NCBI GenBank assembly: GCA_027482185.1
Contig: JAIXWF010000022.1
Span: 496,001 to 560,000 of the forward strand
DNA: 64,000 nt
Source of the DNA: Opitutaceae bacterium
GTDB taxonomy: Bacteria > Verrucomicrobiota > Verrucomicrobiia > Opitutales > Opitutaceae
Reading direction: 5' to 3'
The position numbers and the translations under genes were made by a program. Position 1 is the stretch's first letter; every line of letters starts with the position of its first letter. Shown piece after piece: positions 58,237 to 64,000 of the stretch. The notes under the pieces are model-generated. The model was not told the DNA's origin, did not search any database, and saw only the letters and a list, made by a program, of their open reading frames with translations.

Positions 58237-60510
58237 TCAGTTCAGGGCGGCGAGGGCGGCGTCGTACTCGGCCTGGGTCATGTCGGCGTAGTCGGTTCGC
58301 CGATACGAGATGACGCGGGGCGTGCCCGGCGGGTAGCGGCCGTTCATGAAGAGGTCGTTGAAGCCGTAGTTGCGGGTCGGCGCGGAGTAGTAGTCGATCT
58401 TCCAGGGCTCGTCGGCGACGCGGCTTTCGAACAGCGAGACGAGGGAGCCGCGGATGTAGACGATGCGGCTGCCGGTGGTCCAATTCTCGAGGAAACGGAC
58501 GAGGTTGTGGGCGCCGCCGCTCATGCGGGCGGAGCCGTCCTTGTTGGACGGCGTGATGCCGGTGAGCATGGCCGCGGCGACGACGCTGTTGGCGGTGGCG
58601 GCGGGGCGGACGGAAGATTTGCTGGTGGCGTCGTTGTAGCCGGCGGAAAGGAGCGTGATGGCGTCGGCCGCGATGGCCGCGGGGGTCTCGCCGACCTTGG
58701 AGACGGAGGCGCTGGGGGAGGTGCCGTCGTCGTTGTAGTGGCCCTTGACGTAGACGGGGGCGTTGGTGGCGAAGGTGAAGCCCTCGACGGTGCCGTACGA
58801 GGGCACGGGAGTATTGCCGTTGATGATACGGATGCCGACGCGGTCGCCGCCGGCGGCGGCGACGGTGGAGCCGTCGAGGTTGGTCGTGGGGTTGCTGGTG
58901 ACCTCGACGTAGAGGATGCCGGTCCAATGCGTGGTCTCGAGCGGGCCGATGGCCTTGGTGACATCGCGGCTGCCGGAGGAGAGCTGCATCTGGGCGACGG
59001 CCTCCTTGAGGACGGTGAGGTCGAACTCGACGAGGTCCATGCCGACGCCGCGGCGCTGGTCGTACATGCCGCGCGAGACGGTGGTGGAGGTGACGTTGCC
59101 GGTGGAGATGCGGGTGACGACGGTTTCCTGGTAGGGCTGGTAGCGGACGAGGTTGGACGGATAGGTGAGGGCGACGGTGCCGTTGGCGCCGCCGGCGCGG
59201 ACGGTGATGACGGCGGGGACGACGGGATTGTTGGCGGTGGTCGTGTGGGTGCTGTTGGAGCTGACGAGCGTCGAGACGGAGCCGGAGGCGGGGACGACCG
59301 TGATGTAGATGCCGGCCTGGTTGGAGTACTTCTGTTCCTCGACCTCGGAGCTGTACTGCGGGCTGGTGGAGGCGGTGGGGGGCTCGATGAGCAGGCGGCC
59401 GGTGTTGACGGATTGGTCGGTGCCGTCGGTCGGCGAAGGGTCCTCGGCGTAGCGGCCGATGGCGACGGGGGTGTAGTTCTGGACGCCGTTGGCGGAAGTC
59501 TGGAGGTTGCCGTGCCAGGTCGACGACGCGTGGGTCTTGAAGCTGCTGAGGTTGGTGGCGGCGGCGTTGGCGAGGGCGGCGGCGTACTGGGCCTGGGTCG
59601 TGTAGTTGCCGCTGACATTGTTTTCGCGGATCGTGGTGGAGACGCCCATCGTGCTGTCTTTCCAGGTGCCGCTGGCGTCGAGGGAGACCTGGGTGTTGAG
59701 CCGGGTCTTGAACGTGACGTCGGAGGTCATGTTGAGCGACTCGCCCGTGGTGCCGTTGGTCTGGCCCTGGGCGGTGGGCAGGTAGCTTTTCCAGGCGTGG
59801 TAGACGTTGCCGGTGGTGGTGACGATGTTGTAGAAATTCACCGCCGTGCCCTGGGAGGAGACGTAGAGATCGCCGTTGGCGTGGACGGGGCCGTAGATGT
59901 TCATGGTCGAGCCGGGGGCGAGCTCCATGTCCATGTTGTAGAAGATGGCGTGGGCGAAGAGCGGGGCGCCGCGCACGCTGATTTTTTCGCGCACGTAGGC
60001 GGCGACGGGACGGTTGTTGGGGGTGGTCGCGACGGCCTTGGCGTAGATGGGGATGTCGCGGCGGAAAATCCATTTTCCCTTCAGCGGGTCGTTGATGTGG
60101 TTGGGGTCGTTGGCGTCGACGTAGTAGAGGGAGGCGGAGCCGTTGGAGGTGACGTTGTTGATGCGGCCGGCGTTGATCGCGTTGGAGGCGACGACGATGT
60201 TGGTACCGGCGAAGAGGTCGGACGACGGGAGCGAGAGCGGGTGGGTGCCGGTGCTGGTGAACGCGTTGGCGGAGAACGTGCTCGTGTTCTCCATTCGGTA
60301 GCGGATCTGGGTCATGCCGTATTCGGCGATGCCTTCCGCGGCATTGCGGGCCTCGAGGCGGAGCAGGGCGCGGCGGTTGAGATTGGCCTCGGTGACGACC
60401 CATTTGAGCATGCTGCCGATGACGAGCACCAGCAGGGTCGAGAAAATGATCGCCATCACGAGGCCGGAGCCGCGGCGGGCGGAGAGGGAGCGCGGTGGAG
60501 GCTTCGGCAT
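58237..60510 (-). CDS. Large PilX-like pseudopilin
   Basis: The product has 757 residues from ATG 60510. ARRGSGLVMAIIFSTLLVLVIG is a PilX-type prepilin leader, with Met rather than Glu near +5, as in PilX and the tip pseudopilin GspK. AEGIAEYGMTQIRYRMENTS follows, typical of PilX_N. The rest is an extracellular domain about 650 residues long with Thr/Ser-rich strands (SATTTIRENNVSGNYTTQAQ-like region, WTGILYVEVTSNPTTNLDGS), much longer than normal PilX (about 170-200). Last gene of the pseudopilin operon (62 kb to 58 kb). It may form a tip adhesin. Confidence 0.8.
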   Translation of the reverse strand: MPKPPPRSLSARRGSGLVMAIIFSTLLVLVIGSMLKWVVTEANLNRRALLRLEARNAAEGIAEYGMTQIRYRMENTSTFSANAFTSTGTHPLSLPSSDLFAGTNIVVASNAINAGRINNVTSNGSASLYYVDANDPNHINDPLKGKWIFRRDIPIYAKAVATTPNNRPVAAYVREKISVRGAPLFAHAIFYNMDMELAPGSTMNIYGPVHANGDLYVSSQGTAVNFYNIVTTTGNVYHAWKSYLPTAQGQTNGTTGESLNMTSDVTFKTRLNTQVSLDASGTWKDSTMGVSTTIRENNVSGNYTTQAQYAAALANAAATNLSSFKTHASSTWHGNLQTSANGVQNYTPVAIGRYAEDPSPTDGTDQSVNTGRLLIEPPTASTSPQYSSEVEEQKYSNQAGIYITVVPASGSVSTLVSSNSTHTTTANNPVVPAVITVRAGGANGTVALTYPSNLVRYQPYQETVVTRISTGNVTSTTVSRGMYDQRRGVGMDLVEFDLTVLKEAVAQMQLSSGSRDVTKAIGPLETTHWTGILYVEVTSNPTTNLDGSTVAAAGGDRVGIRIINGNTPVPSYGTVEGFTFATNAPVYVKGHYNDDGTSPSASVSKVGETPAAIAADAITLLSAGYNDATSKSSVRPAATANSVVAAAMLTGITPSNKDGSARMSGGAHNLVRFLENWTTGSRIVYIRGSLVSLFESRVADEPWKIDYYSAPTRNYGFNDLFMNGRYPPGTPRVISYRRTDYADMTQAEYDAALAALN

Positions 60511-60513
60511 GGG

Positions 60514-61209
60514 TCAACCCCGGGGGGATACCGTGAAGTTGTAGGTGGACACGGCGCGGCGGGTGAGGCCGTCGGTGGAGACGTAGTTGATCTGGCCTTT
60601 GACCATGACGCTCCGGTTGAAGAAATTGTAGAACAGCTTGCGCACGGACGACGTGCCGGTCGCGCGGCCGACGATGCCGGCGGAGATGATGTCGGGATTC
60701 GTGTGCAGGGTGGAGGTGGCCGGCATCAGGGTCCACAGCTGCGTGGAGGAGGAACTCGGGGAGAACGTGGTGTCGAACTTGCGGACCGGGCCGAGGCCGT
60801 CGGAGTCGGGGTCGTGGTAGTAGCCCACGAGGCGCGAAATTTTCGTGTCGTCGGCGGGGTCCTTGAAAACCAGCAGGAGGCAGTCGCCGGATTCGCCGTC
60901 GCCCATCGTCGCCAGCACTTCGCTGCCTTCCGGTCCGGTGGTGCGGGTGGAGAAGTCGTCGAGGATGACGAAGTAGTTGGCGTAGGTGGCGGTGTCGGTG
61001 AGCTCGTTGGTGAAGGTCCGGATGTCCCGGTTGATGCTCAGACGGAACGAATTGTATTTGTAGCTCTTCATCAGGTTGATGAAGAGGCTCAGGATCATGA
61101 CCACCACCAGGGAGAGAATCGCCGTGGCGACCATCACCTCGACGAGGGAGAAGCCGCGGCGGCGATCGGCGCGGCGGGGTCGGCGCAGGTGACGGAAGGG
61201 CGACCGCAT
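60514..61209 (-). CDS. PilW-like minor pseudopilin
   Basis: The product has 231 residues from ATG 61209. RRGFSLVEVMVATAILSLVV is an orthodox type IV prepilin signal with Glu+5. After a hydrophobic helix and a helical stalk (NSFRLSINRDIRTFTNELTD) is a globular head with FVILDDFSTRTTGPEGSEVL and LVFKDPADDTKISRLVGYYH, the PilW/GspJ pattern. It lies four bp upstream of the PilX-like gene and 6 bp downstream of the PilV-like gene. Probably a core minor pilin. Confidence 0.85.
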   Translation of the reverse strand: MRSPFRHLRRPRRADRRRGFSLVEVMVATAILSLVVVMILSLFINLMKSYKYNSFRLSINRDIRTFTNELTDTATYANYFVILDDFSTRTTGPEGSEVLATMGDGESGDCLLLVFKDPADDTKISRLVGYYHDPDSDGLGPVRKFDTTFSPSSSSTQLWTLMPATSTLHTNPDIISAGIVGRATGTSSVRKLFYNFFNRSVMVKGQINYVSTDGLTRRAVSTYNFTVSPRG

Positions 61210-61214
61210 GGCGC

Positions 61215-61808
61215 TCAGTAGGTCGGAACGAGCGAACGCAGGTTCTTGATCACGCCGGTGTACGACCGGGTCGCGCTGCCGTCCTGGATCTGCCACATGT
61301 AGAGCAGCGTGATCGCCTTGCACTGCTGGGTGGCGCCGTAGCCGGAGGGGGTGCGGTCCTCGATCCAGACCCAGATGTGGATGGAGAGATCGCCGGCCCG
61401 GTTGACGTCGAAGACCTTGACGTTGTCGTAGACGGTCGACGGCACCGTCGGCGGCGAGAGGTTGGCGGGACTGAGCGGCGAAAGCGGCGAGAGGACCAGC
61501 GGATCGGCGGTGATGTCGTCCTTCTGGGTGGGCAGCGAATACTGCGTCGCGTACGCGGCATCGGCCATGTTCGCGCCGGCGGCGGGCGAGATCGGCAGCA
61601 GGTCGTACGGCATGTTTTTGATCTGCTCGAGGTAGCCTTGCATGATCGAGGCGACCGACGACTGGTAGACCGCGATCTCGGTGAGCCGGCGCGTGAGGAT
61701 CGACGTCGCGATCAGGCCGGTGGAAACGATGGCGATGACGCAGGTGGCGGTCACGACCTCGACCAGGGTCATGCCGCGGCGACTGCGGCGTGGATTCAAC
61801 CCGACCAT
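61215..61808 (-). CDS. PilV-like minor pseudopilin
   Basis: The product has 197 residues from ATG 61808. RRSRRGMTLVEVVTATCVIA is a canonical leader with Glu+5. The hydrophobic helix is followed by SSVASIMQGYLEQIKNMPYD, the PilV/GspI pattern. Its start overlaps the end of the upstream membrane protein gene by 13 bp, so translation is coupled. Probably a core subunit of the same assembly as the PilW- and PilX-like proteins. Confidence 0.85.
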   Translation of the reverse strand: MVGLNPRRSRRGMTLVEVVTATCVIAIVSTGLIATSILTRRLTEIAVYQSSVASIMQGYLEQIKNMPYDLLPISPAAGANMADAAYATQYSLPTQKDDITADPLVLSPLSPLSPANLSPPTVPSTVYDNVKVFDVNRAGDLSIHIWVWIEDRTPSGYGATQQCKAITLLYMWQIQDGSATRSYTGVIKNLRSLVPTY

Positions 61809-62209
61809 GGGCGGGAGGTGGGCGGGGCTTTGTCCTCGAGGGCCGCGGCGGCGGCGCGCACGAGGTCGTCGGCGGCGGCGCGGCGGGCGAAGGCCGCGGC
61901 TTCCGCGGCGGCCTGGGCGGCGAGCCGGCTCTCCTCGAGGAGGCGGTTGGTTTCGCGGCTGAGGGCCACCATCCGGATGGCGGCGACGCCCAACGTCAGC
62001 AGCAGGCAATCGCCGACGGAGCAGAGGGCGCGGTGGTGGTCGATCTCCCCGGTGGCGCGGGCGAGATAGATCGCGGCGGCCAAGGCGCCGGCCCCGGCGA
62101 GAGCGGGCACAGTCCGCGGGGCGCGCGCGATGGCGCTGCTCAAGCCGAAGGCGGCCCCGAGCAGGGCGCCGGCCTGGACCAACTGCAACGTGAGCACCAA
62201 AGGATTCAT
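61796..62209 (-). CDS. Small membrane protein of the pseudopilin operon
   Basis: The product has 137 residues from ATG 62209. Two or three membrane segments (LVQAGALLGAAFGLSSAIAR, TVPALAGAGALAAAIYLARA, VGDCLLLTLGVAAIRMVALS) are followed by a helical Ala-rich tail (EESRLAAQAAAEAAAFARRA). Start overlaps the stop of the secreted protein upstream (ATGA), end overlaps the PilV-like gene by 13 bp. Unknown function; its position suggests an assembly platform or export partner. Confidence 0.65.
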   Translation of the reverse strand: MNPLVLTLQLVQAGALLGAAFGLSSAIARAPRTVPALAGAGALAAAIYLARATGEIDHHRALCSVGDCLLLTLGVAAIRMVALSRETNRLLEESRLAAQAAAEAAAFARRAAADDLVRAAAAALEDKAPPTSRPWSG

Positions 62210-63237
62210 CGGGCGGCGAAGCCGGTGCGCCGGCCGGCCGACGCGATCGTGGTGGCGTTGCTTTCGGAAAGGATCAACCCGGGCGTCGGGGCGACGGCGA
62301 CCCATTCGACGCGGCCTTCTTTGCCGAGACCTTCGACGAAACCGACGGCGACGAGGCGGACGTTGGGCAGGTTGTGGCGGATCGTGAAGTGGCCGAAGGC
62401 GTCGGTCTTGGCGGCGAACGGCGCGGGCGGGATAAGGTCGACGAAGTGGGCGGCGGTGCGCTTGGCCTGGACGGCGAGCGCGTCGGCTTCGGCGCGGCGC
62501 CCCTGTTTCGCCGCGGCCTCGACCTGCACCTGCAGGCGGGCGGCGGCCTCGGCGGCGCGGGACTTGGCGGTCTTGAGGTAATTTTCCAGGAGCTCGGCCG
62601 GGTAGGCGCGGACCTCGACGTCGGCGAGCAGCTTGGTTTCGCCGTGCGGCAGGGTGATTTTCACGCGGCCGACGATATCGGCCGTGGTGGCGGCGGCGGC
62701 ATTGGCGACGACGACTTGGGAAGCGAAGAAATCGGGGATGTTGCCTTCGCCGGCGGGGGCGATTTCGGCGGCCGGGGCGTTGGCGACGGCGGACGCATCG
62801 GCGTCGACCGCGGGGGCGTCGGCCGGGGAAACCGCCGGGGCGTCGGCCACGGTGGCGGGATCGACGGCGGGCTTGAGGGCGAGTTCGTCGAGCACGACGG
62901 CGGCTTTGTTTGCGAGCGGATCGGCGGCGACGGCGGGCCGGGCGGTCTCGGCGGCTTCGCGGGGCGAAAGGTGCAGATCGGCCAGGACGGCGTCGGGCAG
63001 CAGGGCGAGCGGCAGGGTAGTCGCGCCGCCGGGATGGCGGACGAGGATGCCCTTGGCGGTGTAGTTGATCACCTTCACGTCGGTGAGCTTGCGGCCGTCC
63101 TTCAGCACCAAGGTCGGGTAGGTGCGCGGCAACGGACGCTCGGCGGCCGGAGCCGACGTCGTCACGCTCACCGCCAGCAGGGCGCCGAACGCGAGCGTCC
63201 GGAGCAGCGAAGCGGGGAAGAAGGAGAGGCGCGGCAT
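62206..63237 (-). CDS. Secreted Ala-rich protein, first gene of the pseudopilin operon
   Basis: The product has 343 residues from ATG 63237, chosen because MPRLSFFPASLLRTLAFGAL opens a signal peptide to about residue 31. The first domain includes TYPTLVLKDGRKLTDVKVIN YTAKGILVRHPGG, a small beta-structure similar to those found in SH3-like domains. A Pro/Ala-rich linker (AVDADASAVANAPAAEIAPA) leads to a helical C-terminal part (YLKTAKSRAAEAAARLQVQV). Not a recognised family. The stop overlaps the next gene's start. Could be the operon's secreted partner. Confidence 0.7.
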   Translation of the reverse strand: MPRLSFFPASLLRTLAFGALLAVSVTTSAPAAERPLPRTYPTLVLKDGRKLTDVKVINYTAKGILVRHPGGATTLPLALLPDAVLADLHLSPREAAETARPAVAADPLANKAAVVLDELALKPAVDPATVADAPAVSPADAPAVDADASAVANAPAAEIAPAGEGNIPDFFASQVVVANAAAATTADIVGRVKITLPHGETKLLADVEVRAYPAELLENYLKTAKSRAAEAAARLQVQVEAAAKQGRRAEADALAVQAKRTAAHFVDLIPPAPFAAKTDAFGHFTIRHNLPNVRLVAVGFVEGLGKEGRVEWVAVAPTPGLILSESNATTIASAGRRTGFAAR

Positions 63238-63384
63238 CTTGACTAGGGTGTTTACCCGATATGACCGAAAAGTACGCGGGACATGTCGACTGGGATTAAC
63301 CGGGGGGAGCCCTGCGTAGTTTTCGCTATCGGCCGGGGTGGGCACCACCTGAAGAACCCGATGGGGCCCGCGCGGCGGCGGCGT

Positions 63385-64000
63385 TCAGGCGGCGGGTTCC
63401 CGCCCCTCGGCCCGGGCGACCTGGGCGTCGACTACGAGGGTCGTGACGACGTCGGAGCCGACGTTGGTCATGGTGCGGGTCATATCGAGGATGCGGTCGG
63501 CGCCGAGCACGATGCCGATGCCTTCCGGCGGAATGCCGAAGGTGGCGAGGAGGCCGGCGATCAGCGGCAGCGAGCCGCCGGGAATGCCGGCGACGGCGAC
63601 GGCGCTGAGCACGGAGAGGAGAAGCAGGGTGATCTGCTGAGAGGCGGTGAGATCGACGCCGAAGACCTGGGCGACGAAGAGGACGACGCAGCCTTCGTAC
63701 AGGGCGGTGCCGCTCATGTTCATCGTGGTGCCGAGGGGCAGCACGAAGCCGGCGACGCTGGGCTGAAGTTTCAGGTTGTCTTTGGCGCAGGCGAGGGCCG
63801 CCGGCAGGGTGGCGTTGCTGGAGCTGGTGGAGAAAGCCGTGATCAGCACGGGACGCATTTCGCGCCAGACCTGCGCGGGGCTGCGCTTGGCCATGAACTT
63901 GATCCAAAGCGACATCGTCCCGAACAGGTGCAGCAGCAGCACGAAGACGCAGCCGAGAACGAAGACGCCGAGGGCGAGCAGGATCTCGAGACCGATCTTC
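63385..64000 (-). CDS. Dicarboxylate/amino acid:cation symporter (GltP/DAACS family), C-terminal part
   Basis: The frame is open to the window's right edge (at least 205 residues, N-terminus missing). SPAQVWREMRPVLITAFSTS SSNATLPAALACAKDNLK contains the serine-rich loop of the family, followed by FVLPLGTTMNMSGTALYEG, the NMDGT-type substrate motif, and ILDMTRTMTNVGSDVVTTLV, the last conserved helix. It should import glutamate, aspartate or C4-dicarboxylates with Na+ or H+. Stop at 63385, 147 bp after the pseudopilin operon promoter region. Confidence 0.9.
   Translation of the reverse strand, partial: KIGLEILLALGVFVLGCVFVLLLHLFGTMSLWIKFMAKRSPAQVWREMRPVLITAFSTSSSNATLPAALACAKDNLKLQPSVAGFVLPLGTTMNMSGTALYEGCVVLFVAQVFGVDLTASQQITLLLLSVLSAVAVAGIPGGSLPLIAGLLATFGIPPEGIGIVLGADRILDMTRTMTNVGSDVVTTLVVDAQVARAEGREPAA

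Noticed and set aside
58237-61808. Firm assignment to Verru_Chthon cassette proteins A-D
   Set aside because: Order and prepilin types are suggestive, but lengths and partner proteins could not be compared without a profile search, so only the general pseudopilin call is kept.

Overview
This GC-rich window (about 70 % by eye) looks like the chromosome of a Verrucomicrobium, most likely an Opitutaceae-type member of the PVC superphylum. The evidence is a PVC-type CxxCH heme-binding membrane-bound dehydrogenase fused to ThuA domains, two DUF1080 (3-keto-disaccharide hydrolase) proteins, several Tat-exported sugar-isomerase, enolase and D-threonine-aldolase-like enzymes, PL6 and PL10 polysaccharide lyases, a NamZ-type DUF1343 protein, few Shine-Dalgarno sequences, and intergenic spaces full of short repetitive palindromic elements. 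No rRNA, tRNA or CRISPR array was seen.

Layout. 1-1000: minus-strand operon DUF350 membrane protein, small secreted protein, glutathionylspermidine-synthase-like protein (cut by the window edge). 1.2-6.6 kb: exported isomerase and D-threonine-aldolase-like enzymes, a DUF1080 protein, a low-Mr phosphatase, a methyltransferase coupled to a serine beta-lactamase-like protein. 6.6-20.4 kb: a hybrid sensor kinase with degenerate catalytic boxes, two amidohydrolases, an alginate/chondroitin-type lyase, two paralogous S9-like hydrolases and an AraC regulator. 20.4-27.7 kb: PEP-hydrolase-like TIM barrel, cupin, 1,459-residue ThuA/dehydrogenase/cytochrome c/ThuA lipoprotein and a Tm-1-like protein, all on the plus strand. 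28-32 kb: metallophosphoesterase, response regulator, kinase-less CHASE3 sensor, transglutaminase-like protease, dienelactone hydrolase. 32-44.6 kb: pectin/uronate-type carbohydrate cluster (beta-helix protein, PL10 pectate lyase, unknown enzyme, isomerase, beta-hydroxyacid dehydrogenase, GntP permease), a beta-lactamase/NamZ fusion lipoprotein, a cytochrome b562-like protein and a second DUF1080 protein.

44816-48510 is a clearly foreign, lower-GC transposable unit of 3,695 bp. It has 17-bp terminal inverted repeats beginning GGTG, an 8-bp target duplication, an IS1-type DDE transposase and passenger genes, including a VapB45/VapC45-type toxin-antitoxin operon transcribed divergently from the transposase. 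It sits in the divergent promoter region between the DUF1080 gene and an ABC exporter operon.

48.6-64 kb: ABC ATPase and an unusually extended permease, VTT-domain membrane protein, MFS transporter, an isolated prepilin-like pair, an exported enolase-superfamily enzyme, and a five-gene minus-strand operon encoding PilV-, PilW- and PilX-like pseudopilins with two novel partners. The window closes inside a glutamate/dicarboxylate:cation symporter.

The most striking non-coding feature is the intergenic DNA. At least six sequence families of 25-175 bp recur, and several share one architecture: two inverted arms made of short degenerate tandem words around a variable core of roughly 45-120 bp.
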